A stretch of DNA of 64,000 bases from positions 992,001-1,056,000 of the forward strand of contig NZ_CP128361.1 of NCBI RefSeq assembly GCF_030345075.1. Reading direction: 5' to 3'. The notes under the pieces are model-generated. The model was given only the letters and a program-made list of their open reading frames with translations. It was not told the origin of the DNA and made no database searches. The stretch comes from Solwaraspora sp. WMMA2065. Its GTDB lineage: Bacteria; Actinomycetota; Actinomycetes; Mycobacteriales; Micromonosporaceae. Below, piece by piece: positions 27,448 through 36,485 of this stretch; within the stretch, counting starts at the first letter, position 1, and the number at the start of each line of letters is the position of its first letter. The position numbers and the translations under genes are program-made.

Positions 27448-29268
27448 GTGATTCGTACCCATGACGCCGGCGGCCTGCGCGCCACGCACGCCGGCACGAC
27501 GGTGACGCTTGCCGGGTGGGTGGCCCGCCGGCGCGACCACGGCGGGGTCATCTTCGTCGACCTGCGCGACGCCTCCGGCGTGGCGCAGGTGGTGTTCCGC
27601 GAGGAGATGCAGCTGGCCCACGCACTGCGTAACGAGTTCTGCGTACGGGTGACCGGCGTCGTGGACCGTCGCCCGGAGGGCAACGACAACCCGGAGCTGG
27701 CCACCGGCGAGGTCGAGGTCACCGCGACCGAGCTGACCGTGCTGTCCGAGGCCGCGCCGCTGCCGCTGCCGATCGACGACCAGGTCGACGCCGGCGACGA
27801 CGTGCGGCTGCGGTACCGCTACCTGGACCTGCGGCGTAGCGGTCCGGCCGGGGCGCTGCGGCTGCGGTCGCGGGCCAACCAGATCGCCCGTACGGTGCTG
27901 CACGACCGTGACTTCGTGGAGATCGAGACCCCGACGCTGACCCGGTCCACCCCGGAGGGGGCCCGCGACTTCCTGGTGCCGGTGCGGCTGCAGCCCGGCA
28001 CCTGGTACGCCCTGCCGCAGTCGCCGCAGCTGTTCAAGCAGCTGCTGATGGTCGCCGGGATGGAGCGGTACTACCAGATCGCCCGCTGCTACCGCGACGA
28101 GGACTTCCGGGCCGACCGGCAGCCGGAGTTCACCCAGCTTGACATCGAGATGTCGTTCGTCACCCAGGACGACGTGATCGAGCTGGGCGAGTCGATCGTC
28201 GGCGCGCTGTGGCGCGAGCTGGCCGGGCACGAGATCACCGGGCCGGTGCCGCGGATCACCTGGCACGAGGCGATGGACCGGTACGGTTCCGACAAGCCGG
28301 ACCTGCGCTACGGCGTGGAGCTGACCGAGCTGACTGGCTACCTGCGCGGCACGGCGTTCCGGGTGTTCGCCGGGGCGATCGACGCGGGCGGCTACGTCGG
28401 TGCGGTGGTGATGCCCGGCGGTGCCGCGCAGACCCGCAAGGAGCTCGACGGCTGGCAGGACTGGGCCAAGGCGCGCGGCGCGCGGGGCCTCGCGTACGTG
28501 GTGCTGGACGCCGAGACCGGCGAACCGCGCGGCCCGGTGGCGAAGAACCTGTCGGCCGAGCACCTGGGTGGGCTGGCCGACGCGGTCGGCGCCAAGCCCG
28601 GCGACGCGATTTTCTTCGCCGCCTCGACCAACCGGCGGGAGGCGCAGGAACTGCTCGGCGCCGCCCGGATCGAGATCGCCCGGCGGGCCAACCTGGTCGA
28701 CGAGAGCGCGTGGGCGTTCTGCTGGGTGGTGGACGCGCCGATGTTCGAGCCGACGGAGGAGGGCGGCTGGACGGCGGTGCACCACCCGTTCACCTCGCCG
28801 ACCGACGAGTGGCTGGACCGCTTCGACGGCGCGCCCGGCGAGGCCCTGGCGTACGCGTACGACATCGTCTGCAACGGCAACGAGATCGGCGGCGGCTCGG
28901 TCCGCATCCACCGCGCCGACGTGCAGCGGCGGGTGTTCGACCTGCTGGGCATCGGCGAGCAGGAGGCGGCCGACAAGTTCGGCTTCCTGCTGGAGGCGTT
29001 CAAGTACGGCCCGCCGCCGCACGGCGGCATCGCGTTCGGCTGGGACCGGATCTGCATGCTGCTGGCCGGCGTGGACTCGATCCGTGAGGTGATCGCGTTC
29101 CCGAAGACGCGCGGCGGGTTCGACCCGCTGACCCAGGCACCGACGCCGATCACCGCGCAGCAGCGCGCGGAGGCCGGGGTGGACGCCAAGCCGAAGCCGC
29201 CGGCCGGTGTCGCGCCGACCCCGGCCGCCGGTACGGCAGGGGTGGCCGCCCCGGTCGAACCCTCCTGA
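27448..29268 (+). CDS. aspS: Aspartyl-tRNA synthetase
   Basis: A 606-residue class II synthetase of the bacterial type. The OB-fold anticodon domain ([23 protein letters not shown]) begins near residue 15; motif 2 is [20 protein letters not shown] and motif 3 is [15 protein letters not shown], separated by the bacterial GAD insertion domain (about 285-420). GTG 27448 preceded by GAGGAG gives the usual MIRTHDAG start; ATG 27406 is a longer alternative. The C-terminus carries a 30-residue proline/alanine tail. A strong hairpin terminator follows. Confidence 0.95.
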   Translation: MIRTHDAGGLRATHAGTTVTLAGWVARRRDHGGVIFVDLRDASGVAQVVFREEMQLAHALRNEFCVRVTGVVDRRPEGNDNPELATGEVEVTATELTVLSEAAPLPLPIDDQVDAGDDVRLRYRYLDLRRSGPAGALRLRSRANQIARTVLHDRDFVEIETPTLTRSTPEGARDFLVPVRLQPGTWYALPQSPQLFKQLLMVAGMERYYQIARCYRDEDFRADRQPEFTQLDIEMSFVTQDDVIELGESIVGALWRELAGHEITGPVPRITWHEAMDRYGSDKPDLRYGVELTELTGYLRGTAFRVFAGAIDAGGYVGAVVMPGGAAQTRKELDGWQDWAKARGARGLAYVVLDAETGEPRGPVAKNLSAEHLGGLADAVGAKPGDAIFFAASTNRREAQELLGAARIEIARRANLVDESAWAFCWVVDAPMFEPTEEGGWTAVHHPFTSPTDEWLDRFDGAPGEALAYAYDIVCNGNEIGGGSVRIHRADVQRRVFDLLGIGEQEAADKFGFLLEAFKYGPPPHGGIAFGWDRICMLLAGVDSIREVIAFPKTRGGFDPLTQAPTPITAQQRAEAGVDAKPKPPAGVAPTPAAGTAGVAAPVEPS

Positions 29269-29287
29269 TCCGACGACCCTGACCCTC

Positions 29288-29334
29288 GCGGGCCGGGTCC
29301 ACGGGCGTTTCGCACGCCCGTGGACCCGGCCCGC
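29288..29334 (+). terminator. Strong hairpin terminator after aspS
   Basis: A perfect 21-bp inverted repeat with a 5-base loop (TTCGC) begins 20 bp after the aspS stop. No T-run follows, as is common for actinobacterial terminators. Confidence 0.85.
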
Positions 29335-29378
29335 TTCTGTCCGACCGGAGCGAACCGCAGAGAAAGCTTGCAAAGAAG

Positions 29379-29415
29379 TTGTGCACACAATCTCTGCAAA
29401 GCTATCGTGCATGGC
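29379..29415 (+). promoter_or_regulatory. Promoter/operator of a probably leaderless ArsR-type gene
   Basis: TTGTGC (29379-29384) and TATCGT (29403-29408) with an 18-bp spacer place the transcription start within a base or two of ATG 29416, and there is no ribosome binding site. The promoter contains the inverted repeat TTGTG-CA-CACAA and two TGCAAAG direct repeats (about 29369 and 29395), likely sites for autoregulation. Confidence 0.5.
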
Positions 29416-30036
29416 ATGGACGAACAGTTGTCGACGGTCTGGCTCAGCGCGGAGCAGGTCCGCACCCTGGCCCACCCGCTGCGGTTGCGCCTGCTCGGCG
29501 CGCTGCGGCTGGACGGACCCGCCACCGCCACCGCACTCGCCCACGAGCTGGGCACCAACACCGGAGCGACCAGCTACCACCTGCGCAAGCTCGCCGATGT
29601 CGGGCTGGTCCGCGAGGAGCCGGCCCGGGGCACCGGCCGTGAGCGCTGGTGGCGCTCGGTGCACCAGGTCTCCTCGTGGCGCGGCACCTCGTTCGACGAC
29701 GACCCGGACGCCCGGGCCGCCGCCGACTGGCTCACCAGCTACTTCGTCCAGCAGTTCGTCCGGCTGGCCGAGGACTGGCACATGGCCCGTGACGGCTACC
29801 CGATCGAGTGGCGGGACGCCGCCGAGTACTCCGACTACATCCTGACCCTCACCTCGGACCAGCTGCGGCGGCTCAACGCCGACCTGCACGCGGTCGTCGA
29901 GCGCTACCGCGCCGACCCCGGCCCCGGCGACGGCGTGGCCGAGCAGGTGATGCTCTACACCTACGGCTTCCCCCGCGTCGTCAACGGCGACCGGGGCGGG
30001 TCTGCCGGGGACGGGTCGGTCGGAGGCGAGCCGTGA
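29416..30036 (+). CDS. ArsR-family winged helix-turn-helix regulator
   Basis: A 206-residue protein. Residues about 10-80 form the ArsR/HTH_20 winged helix (LAHPLRLRLLGALRLDGPATATALAHELGTNTGATSYHLRKLADVGLV); the remainder is a helical domain common to actinobacterial ArsR-like regulators, with a disordered glycine-rich end. No metal-binding cysteine pair is visible, so this is not a metal sensor of the classic kind. GTGA overlap with the following MFS gene indicates that it controls that transporter. Confidence 0.85.
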   Translation: MDEQLSTVWLSAEQVRTLAHPLRLRLLGALRLDGPATATALAHELGTNTGATSYHLRKLADVGLVREEPARGTGRERWWRSVHQVSSWRGTSFDDDPDARAAADWLTSYFVQQFVRLAEDWHMARDGYPIEWRDAAEYSDYILTLTSDQLRRLNADLHAVVERYRADPGPGDGVAEQVMLYTYGFPRVVNGDRGGSAGDGSVGGEP

Positions 30037-31325
30037 CCGGGCTGACCGCCCGGCAGGTGCATCGGCGCTACCTGATCCTGCACGGCCTGCGCTGGGCACC
30101 CGTCGGGCTGCTGATCCCCGTCTGGGTGCTGCTGATGCTGGAGCGCGGGCTGGCGCTGCCGCAGATCGGCCTGGTCGTCGCCGCGCAGGGGCTGGCCGTG
30201 CTGCTGCTGGAGCTGCCCACCGGCGGCCTGGCCGACGCGATCGGTCGCAAGCCGGTGCTGATCGGCGCGGCGGCGGCGAACCTGGCGTCACTGTCGCTGC
30301 TCGCCGTCGCGGACTCCTTCGCCTTGTTCGTCGCTGTGATGCTGCTGCAGGGTCTCTACCGGGCGTTGGAGAGCGGGCCACTGGAGTCCTGGTACGTCGA
30401 CGCCACGCTCGCCGCCGACCCCGACGCGCGGTACGAGCATGGTCTCAGCCATGGGGCGGTGGTGGGCGGTCTGGCGATCGCCGCCGGTGCCCTGGCCTGC
30501 GGTGCGTTGGTGGCGATCGGGCCGGTCAGTCCGGTGAGCGCGTTGACCGGACCGGTCGTGGTCGCCGGGGTGCTGCAGGTCGTCGGCCTGGTCGGCCTGG
30601 CGCTACTGCTGGTCGAGGTGCGGCCGCCGGGCGGGGCACCGACACTCACCGCTTCGGTTCGGCAGGTGCCGTCCGTGGTGCTCGGCGCGCTGGGGCTACT
30701 GCGGCGTTCCCGGGTGCTGGTCGCACTGGTCGCCGTCGAGTTGTTCTGGGGGTTCGGCATGATCTCCTTCGAGACGCTGATGCCGGTGCGGCTGGCGGAG
30801 GTGGCTGGCGATGCCGACCGGGCGGCGGCACTGCTCGGCCCGGTCGGCGCGGTCGCCTGGTTGGCGTCGGCCGGTGGCGCGGCCCTGGTGCCGGCGCTCA
30901 GCCGGCGGCTCGGCGCACCGGTGACCGCTGCGGCGTTTCGGATTCTGCAAGGGGCGACCGTGGTCGCGATGGCGCTGCTCGCCGGGCCGGTCGGGGTGAT
31001 CGTGGCCTATCTGGCCTGCTACGCCATCCACGGTGCGTCGAACCCGGTGCACATGGGCCTGCTGCACCGGCAGGTGGACGGCCCGCACCGGACCAGCGTC
31101 GTCTCGCTCAACTCGATGGTCGCTCAACCGGCTGGTGCCCTCGGCGGGGTGGTGCTGATGGCGATCGCCGGTGCCGCCTCGGTCAGCCTGGCGATGCTGG
31201 TCGGCGCGGCCGTGCTGGCCGCGGCCGCACCGCTGTACCTGGTCTCGCCTGGTCCAAGCTGGATTGGCCGGCGCGGCCGTTGGGTATGGAACGGCCGACC
31301 GACTGAACCCCCCAGGAGGATCTGA
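30033..31325 (+). CDS. MFS transporter
   Basis: A 430-residue major facilitator with about 12 helices. The cytoplasmic loop 2 motif GGLADAIGRKPVLIG (about residues 63-77) is the family motif A. GTG 30033 overlaps the regulator stop. The pairing with an ArsR-like repressor is typical of drug or metabolite efflux. The stop overlaps the start of the next small membrane protein gene (TGATG at 31323-31327). Confidence 0.9.
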   Translation: MTGLTARQVHRRYLILHGLRWAPVGLLIPVWVLLMLERGLALPQIGLVVAAQGLAVLLLELPTGGLADAIGRKPVLIGAAAANLASLSLLAVADSFALFVAVMLLQGLYRALESGPLESWYVDATLAADPDARYEHGLSHGAVVGGLAIAAGALACGALVAIGPVSPVSALTGPVVVAGVLQVVGLVGLALLLVEVRPPGGAPTLTASVRQVPSVVLGALGLLRRSRVLVALVAVELFWGFGMISFETLMPVRLAEVAGDADRAAALLGPVGAVAWLASAGGAALVPALSRRLGAPVTAAAFRILQGATVVAMALLAGPVGVIVAYLACYAIHGASNPVHMGLLHRQVDGPHRTSVVSLNSMVAQPAGALGGVVLMAIAGAASVSLAMLVGAAVLAAAAPLYLVSPGPSWIGRRGRWVWNGRPTEPPRRI

Positions 31326-31519
31326 TGTTCGCCATCGCTGCGGCTGTCGTTTTCGGCTTCGCCCTGCTGCTCGACCTGCTCGACACCGATCTCGGTGCGC
31401 CCGACCTGTTCAACTGGAACACCATGGTGCTGATCGGCCTGCTCTGCCTGGCCCTGTTCTTCGCCGGGGTCGGTCGTGGCACCGGCGGCGGTTGGGCCCG
31501 ACGCCGTCGGCGCAGCTGA
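31325..31519 (+). CDS. Small two-helix membrane protein
   Basis: A 64-residue hydrophobic protein with two membrane segments (about residues 2-18 and 33-48) joined by a short acidic loop ([17 protein letters not shown]), ending in a polyarginine tail that should stay in the cytoplasm. A good ribosome site AGGAGG precedes ATG 31325. It belongs to a family of small conserved actinobacterial membrane proteins without known function. Possibly coupled to the MFS gene. Confidence 0.75.
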   Translation: MFAIAAAVVFGFALLLDLLDTDLGAPDLFNWNTMVLIGLLCLALFFAGVGRGTGGGWARRRRRS

Positions 31520-31534
31520 CCCCGGCTGTTCACT

Positions 31535-31574
31535 GGCCCGATCTCGGTGCATTTCCGGCGTCCGAGATCGGGCC
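31535..31574. terminator. Hairpin between the small membrane protein gene and rarA
   Basis: Inverted repeat GGCCCGATCTCGG (31535-31547) and CCGAGATCGGGCC (31562-31574), a perfect 13-bp stem with a 14-base loop, ends 15 bp before the rarA start. It probably terminates the MFS unit, though so close to the start it could affect rarA translation. Confidence 0.65.
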
Positions 31575-31589
31575 GGTACTGTCTTGCTG

Positions 31590-33119
31590 ATGGAGTCCGA
31601 CGTCCTCTTCTCCTACCCCTCCGCCGAGCAGCGCCGCGACGCGCCGCCGGTCGGTGGCGGCGTGGCGGCGGGCGACTCCGGCTCCGGCCCGCCCGCGTCG
31701 GCGCCGTTGCCGGTACGGATGCGTCCGGCGAGCCTCGACGAGCTGGTCGGCCAGGAGCATCTACTGGCCCCGGGCGCGCCGCTGCGGCAGTTGGTGACCG
31801 GCACCGCGCCGATGTCGGTCATCCTCTGGGGGCCGCCGGGCTGCGGCAAGACGACGATCGCCCACCTGGTGGCCCGGGCCACCGACCGTCGTTTCGTGGC
31901 GATGTCGGCGCTGTCCGCCGGAGTCAAGGACGTCCGCGCGGTGATCGACGAGGCCCGACGGCAGCGGCGTACCGGTGGGTTGCCGACGGTGCTGTTCATC
32001 GACGAGGTGCACCGTTTCAGTAAGACCCAGCAGGACTCGCTGCTCGCGGCGGTCGAGGACCGTACCGTGACGTTGCTGGCGGCAACCACCGAAAACCCCC
32101 ATTTTTCGGTCATCTCGCCGTTACTGTCGCGGTGTGTCCTGCTCACCCTGCGGCCGCTCGGCGACGAGGCGGTCCGTGACCTGCTCCGGCGCGCGGTGAC
32201 CGACGAACGTGGACTCGGCGGCGCGCTGCGGCTGTCCCCGCCGGCCGAGGACCACCTGGTCCGGTTGGCCGGTGGCGACGTGCGCAAGGCACTCACCGCC
32301 CTGGAGGCGGCGGCCTCGGCGGCCACCGCGACCGACACCGGGGAGATCGACCTGCGTACCGCCGAGCAGGCAATCGACGTCGCTGCGGTGCGCTACGACC
32401 GCGACGGCGACGCCCACTATGACGTGACCAGCGCGTTCATCAAGAGCATGCGTGGCTCGGACGTCGACGCCGCGCTGCACTGGCTGGCCCGGATGCTGGT
32501 CGCCGGGGAGGACGCCAGGTTCATCGCCCGCCGGATCGTGATCTTCGCCAGCGAGGACGTCGGGATGGCCGATCCGGGTGCGCTGTCGGTGGCAACCGCG
32601 GCCGCCCACGCCGTGGAGTACGTGGGGCTGCCGGAGGCACAACTCAACCTCGCCCAGGCGGTGATCCACCTGGCCACCGCCCCGAAATCCAACTCGACCA
32701 CGGCAGCGCTGGCGGCGGCCGTCGCCGACGTACGGGCCGGCCGGGGTGGGACAGTGCCGGCACATCTACGGGACAGCCACTACTCGGGGGCGCGGCGGAT
32801 CGGCCACGGAGGCGGCTACCGTTACCCTCACGACGACCACCGGGGGGTGGTCACTCAGCAGTACCCGCCCGACGAACTCGCCGGTGTCGACTACTACCGG
32901 CCGACTGAGCACGGCGCCGAGCGGACGGTCTCCGCGCGGTTGCCGGTGCTCCGCCGGATCGTGCGTGGCCTGCCGCCCGACATCCGGGCGTTCGCTGGAC
33001 GCACCGCCTCCGGCGCGTCCGCTGGTGCCGCCGAACCTGATCCATCCGTCCCAGCGTCCGAGGCTGGTCCGGTGCCCGATGACAGCGGCAGCGTTGCTGC
33101 CGGGGAGGTACAGCAGTGA
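31590..33119 (+). CDS. rarA: Replication-associated recombination AAA+ ATPase RarA
   Basis: A 509-residue RarA/MgsA, a clamp-loader-like AAA+ protein acting at stalled forks. [17 protein letters not shown], Walker [16 protein letters not shown] (about residue 84), Walker [13 protein letters not shown] and sensor 1 [10 protein letters not shown] are present, and the C-terminal tetramerisation region ([30 protein letters not shown]) is intact. About 50 disordered residues extend the end. The stop overlaps the start of the proline-rich membrane protein (GTGA). Confidence 0.95.
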   Translation: MESDVLFSYPSAEQRRDAPPVGGGVAAGDSGSGPPASAPLPVRMRPASLDELVGQEHLLAPGAPLRQLVTGTAPMSVILWGPPGCGKTTIAHLVARATDRRFVAMSALSAGVKDVRAVIDEARRQRRTGGLPTVLFIDEVHRFSKTQQDSLLAAVEDRTVTLLAATTENPHFSVISPLLSRCVLLTLRPLGDEAVRDLLRRAVTDERGLGGALRLSPPAEDHLVRLAGGDVRKALTALEAAASAATATDTGEIDLRTAEQAIDVAAVRYDRDGDAHYDVTSAFIKSMRGSDVDAALHWLARMLVAGEDARFIARRIVIFASEDVGMADPGALSVATAAAHAVEYVGLPEAQLNLAQAVIHLATAPKSNSTTAALAAAVADVRAGRGGTVPAHLRDSHYSGARRIGHGGGYRYPHDDHRGVVTQQYPPDELAGVDYYRPTEHGAERTVSARLPVLRRIVRGLPPDIRAFAGRTASGASAGAAEPDPSVPASEAGPVPDDSGSVAAGEVQQ

Positions 33120-35596
33120 GAGCGCGCGGTTCTGACCGCCCCGATCACCCCGACGAGCGTCGTGAGGGCAAGCCGAAGGGCCGTCGGTGGGGCCGGGCAC
33201 AGGTCGAGGAAGAGGTCAGCGGCGAGGAGACCGGCTGGCTGGACGATCTGCGGACCGCCAAGGAACAGCGGATCGACATCGGACCCGGTGGTGCCCGAGT
33301 ATCCGGAGACTCCTCGACGGACGGCCCGCCGTCCCGCTCGGCAGTTTCCCGGTCCGCTGCCCCGTCCCGTCCGCAGCCGCAGCCGCAGCCGTCAGCGGGT
33401 CCGGGTCCGCAGCCGACTGCCGGATCGCAGCCGCCTCCGGGTCCGCGGCCAGGTCCGGCCGCGCGGCCGCGCACCGGGCCGGGGCCGGCTGAGCCCGTCT
33501 TCCCGGCTGGCGCGAAACCGTCCGAACCCCCACCCGTCAGCCCCGCACCCGGTGGGCCGGCCCCGGTCTCCGGTGGGCCGGCCCCGACCCCGGGTGGGCC
33601 GAGCCCGGCACCGGGCCGGTACCAGCGACCGCCCCAACGCCTGCCAGCGGCGGACACGGTCGTGCCGCGGTCCGGCAACGCACCGCCGTTGCCGCCGTCC
33701 GCGCCGCAGCGGCCATCCGGCGACCCCTTCGGCGGGCCCCGTTCAGCGCCGGGCACCCCGACCCGACCAACGTCCGGCCCCAGCGCCGATGGGCGCGACG
33801 AGACCCGGATCATTGCGCCGGTCAGGCCGTCCGGCGGGCGTCGACGCGCCCCGGAACCGGCGGACGAGACCGACGGCCGGGAGCGCCGTCCGGAGATGCC
33901 GCAACGTGGCCCGGCCGCCGGGGCGGACCGGGCGGGTCAGACCCGGCAGGGGGACGGCCCGGCACCATCGCGGCCGTCGGCCGGCCGGCATGCCTCGGCC
34001 GGTCAGCCGTTCGAGTCGGCCCGGCCGACCTCGGGCGGGCCCCGCCCGGCGCGGTCCGCGCCGATCCCCGGCCAGCCGTCCCGGGGCGGCTCCGGCGGCC
34101 CGTTGGCCGCTCCCGTGGTACCCGGGCCGGGCGGTGCCGTGCCACCGGCCCGTGGTCCGCAGCCTGACCCGGGCACCGACCAGCCGCCCCGGCCGGGGAC
34201 CCGCCCGGCCGGCCCGCCGCCCGGCCACCCGGCCGGCCCGCCGCCCGCCACCCGCCCCGGCCCCGGCCGGGCGACGGTCCCGGCAGCCGGGCCGGCGTCG
34301 GCCGGCGTCGGCGGCGGGCCGCGGCCACCCGTGACCGGGCCGCCGGCCATCGACCGACGGGATCCGTACGCCACCGGTCCGATCCGCCCCGGCCAGCCGG
34401 GCCGATCCGATCCGCCGGGCCGTCCCAACGAGGCCGGCACCTTCGGTCATCCCGGTCATCCCGGTCATCCCGGTCATCCCGGCCGACCCGGCCAACCCGG
34501 CCGACCAGCTCAACCCGGGCCCGGCGGCATCGCGACAATGCCCGGCGCGCCCGCCCCGGCATCTGGCCGGCCGGTGTCCGGTGGGCCTGCCGGTGCCGTC
34601 GCGCCGCCGCACCACGATCGGCCGGTGCCTGCTCCGGCCCGCCCCGTTTCCGGTGCCGGCGGTGGGGCGACGGTGGCGCGGTCGGCGTCGGTACCGGTGC
34701 GGCCGGGTGGACCGGTGCGGCCGGGTGGTGTCGCCCCGGTGTCCGGCGGCGCCGCGCCGGTGCCGGGAGCCCCGCCGGTGCCGGGAGCCGCGCCGGTCTC
34801 TGGAGGGGGCGCCCCGGCCTCCGGTGGGGGTGGCACACCGGTCCGGTCCGGGCCGTACCGCCCCGACCGGTCGGGACCCGAGCCCTCCGACCCCGAGTCC
34901 TCCGGTGCCGGCCAGTCGGGTTCCGAGCAGGGTGGCCCGAACCTGCAGCAGCGTCGGCTGCGGGCGATGGCCCTGATCCTGGTCGCCGTCGTGGTGCTGG
35001 CCGCGCTTCCGCTCTACTTCGGCATCCGGGCGGCGACCCGCGACCCGGTCTTCAACTCCCTGGACGGGCTCGACGTGCCCGAGTGGGCGGCGCAGGAGCG
35101 TACCGACGCGGTCAGCGGGAGCCGTTGGTGCCTCATCGACTGCCGTTTCCGCGAGCGGACGATGACCTCCGAACGCGGTACGGAGGAGACCGCTCAGGTG
35201 TACACCGCGGCGCTGACCGACGCCGGATGGCTGCCGTGGGACGCCGAGTTGTGCCCGTCCCAGCCGGTCGACGGCCAGTACAACTGCTGGACCCGCGACG
35301 AACTCACTCTCGACCTGTGGGTCCGGCCGCCGGCCTGCTCGGACGACCTGCTGCTGCAACGGCCGACGGTGGAGCCGCCGTCCGGGGAGTCGACCGACGG
35401 CGAGTCGGCCGACTCGCCGCCGGTCACCGAGGCCGAGACCTGCACCGGTTCGGTCGTGTCGATCAAGGTACGCAACGCCATCGGCGACGACCGGATGAAG
35501 CCACAGCCGAGCATCGATCCGTCGCTCACCGGTGAGGATCCGGATCCGGTCTTCACCGACGACCCGCTGCTGGATCTGGAGGTCGAACCGTCGTGA
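33116..35596 (+). CDS. Large proline-rich single-pass membrane protein, unknown function
   Basis: An 826-residue protein. Residues about 1-610 are a low-complexity, proline/glycine/arginine-rich cytoplasmic region with GHPG repeats, one membrane segment ([18 protein letters not shown]) lies at about 617-637, and the 190-residue extracellular part carries six cysteines (in [37 protein letters not shown]) that could form three disulfides. GTG 33116 overlaps the rarA stop. Its place between rarA and the DUF948/alaS genes hints at an envelope or divisome role, but no function is known. Confidence 0.75.
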   Translation: MRARGSDRPDHPDERREGKPKGRRWGRAQVEEEVSGEETGWLDDLRTAKEQRIDIGPGGARVSGDSSTDGPPSRSAVSRSAAPSRPQPQPQPSAGPGPQPTAGSQPPPGPRPGPAARPRTGPGPAEPVFPAGAKPSEPPPVSPAPGGPAPVSGGPAPTPGGPSPAPGRYQRPPQRLPAADTVVPRSGNAPPLPPSAPQRPSGDPFGGPRSAPGTPTRPTSGPSADGRDETRIIAPVRPSGGRRRAPEPADETDGRERRPEMPQRGPAAGADRAGQTRQGDGPAPSRPSAGRHASAGQPFESARPTSGGPRPARSAPIPGQPSRGGSGGPLAAPVVPGPGGAVPPARGPQPDPGTDQPPRPGTRPAGPPPGHPAGPPPATRPGPGRATVPAAGPASAGVGGGPRPPVTGPPAIDRRDPYATGPIRPGQPGRSDPPGRPNEAGTFGHPGHPGHPGHPGRPGQPGRPAQPGPGGIATMPGAPAPASGRPVSGGPAGAVAPPHHDRPVPAPARPVSGAGGGATVARSASVPVRPGGPVRPGGVAPVSGGAAPVPGAPPVPGAAPVSGGGAPASGGGGTPVRSGPYRPDRSGPEPSDPESSGAGQSGSEQGGPNLQQRRLRAMALILVAVVVLAALPLYFGIRAATRDPVFNSLDGLDVPEWAAQERTDAVSGSRWCLIDCRFRERTMTSERGTEETAQVYTAALTDAGWLPWDAELCPSQPVDGQYNCWTRDELTLDLWVRPPACSDDLLLQRPTVEPPSGESTDGESADSPPVTEAETCTGSVVSIKVRNAIGDDRMKPQPSIDPSLTGEDPDPVFTDDPLLDLEVEPS
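34445..34507. repeat. 9-bp tandem repeats encoding GHP/GRP/GQP units
   Basis: Four perfect copies of GGTCATCCC (34445-34480) are followed by three degenerate copies (to 34507). In frame they encode [12 protein letters not shown] and then GRPGQPGRP within the disordered part of the membrane protein. The unit is a multiple of three, so length variation keeps the frame. Confidence 0.9.
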
Positions 35597-35701
35597 GCGG
35601 ACGACCATCACTGACGGTAGGGTCTGCACGGTGGTGCGGCGCGAGCTGACCGCCGTCAGGTGAGCAGCGGCGGCGAGGCGTCGTGACAGAGGAGGACAGG
35701 C

Positions 35702-36163
35702 ATGGACGGTGGACAGATCGCGGCGCTGGTGGCGGCCGGAGCGTTCCTGATGCTCGTGCTGGTGCTCGCGGTGCCGATCCTGCGGCTGCGGCACACGGTC
35801 GACGCGGCGACGAGAGCGATCAACGACCTGAACGACCGCACCGGTCCGCTGCTCGGGCAGGTCAACACCTCGGTGGAGAACGTGAACACCGCGCTGGGGC
35901 AGGTGCACACCACGCTGGACGGCGTGAACGTCCAGCTCGCCAAGATCGACACGATGACCGGCCACGCGCAGAACGTCACCGCCAACGTGGCGAACCTCGC
36001 CACCGTCGTCTCGGCAGCGGCGGCCAACCCACTGGTCAAGGTCGCCGCCTTCGGGTACGGCGTACGCCGGGCCGCGTCCGCCCGCCGGCATGCCGAGCAG
36101 GAGCGCGACGTACGGGCGGAACTCAAGCAGCGGCGCCGGGCAGCCCGGCGCAACGCCGGATGA
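35702..36163 (+). CDS. DUF948-family membrane protein
   Basis: A 153-residue protein: N-terminal membrane helix (about residues 7-28), a long coiled-coil or helical stretch with repeating N/V/T pattern (VNTSVENVNTALGQVHTTLDG) typical of DUF948, a second hydrophobic patch (SAAAANPLVKVAAFGYG) and a basic C-terminus. ATG 35702 follows GAGGAGGAC. It lies in the conserved string DUF948/DUF6167-like/alaS seen in many actinobacteria. Function unknown, probably envelope-associated. Confidence 0.8.
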   Translation: MDGGQIAALVAAGAFLMLVLVLAVPILRLRHTVDAATRAINDLNDRTGPLLGQVNTSVENVNTALGQVHTTLDGVNVQLAKIDTMTGHAQNVTANVANLATVVSAAAANPLVKVAAFGYGVRRAASARRHAEQERDVRAELKQRRRAARRNAG

Positions 36164-36179
36164 CCGGGAGGACGCCGTC

Positions 36180-36485
36180 ATGAAACGCCTGCTCTGGCTC
36201 GGTGTCGGCATCGCCGTCGGCGCGGTCGTGGTCCGCAAGCTGGCCCGGACCGCCCAGTCCTACACCCCGTCCGGGATCGCCTCCTCGGTGTCGGAATCCG
36301 CTGGTGGCCTCGTCGAGTCGGTCCGTACCTTCGTGGAGGACGTCCGCGAGGGCATGGCAGAGCGCGAGCAGCAGATCCAGGCCGCGTTCGCTGAGGGCGT
36401 GGCGTTCGACGACCAGTTCGCCGACCTGCGGGGTGACCCGAGCGTCGGTGACGTGGAGATATTCCCCCAGGAGGACGTTCGGTGA
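36180..36485 (+). CDS. Small membrane-anchored protein (DUF6167-like)
   Basis: A 101-residue protein starting with a membrane helix ([16 protein letters not shown], residues 3-18), then an amphipathic helix rich in E, Q and R ([23 protein letters not shown]). ATG 36180 is 17 bp after the DUF948 gene and its stop overlaps the alaS start (GTGA). Function unknown; position before alaS is conserved in actinobacteria. Confidence 0.8.

Noticed and set aside
26065-30381. A very long minus-strand open frame running antisense through aspS and into the antiporter gene.
   Set aside because: Only 26065-27297 has family sequence; the rest is the antisense of aspS and its neighbours, kept open by high GC content.
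34445-34507. Short tandem repeats that could suggest a CRISPR or VNTR element.
   Set aside because: Units are 9 bp without spacers and lie in frame inside a coding region; only a protein repeat is supported.
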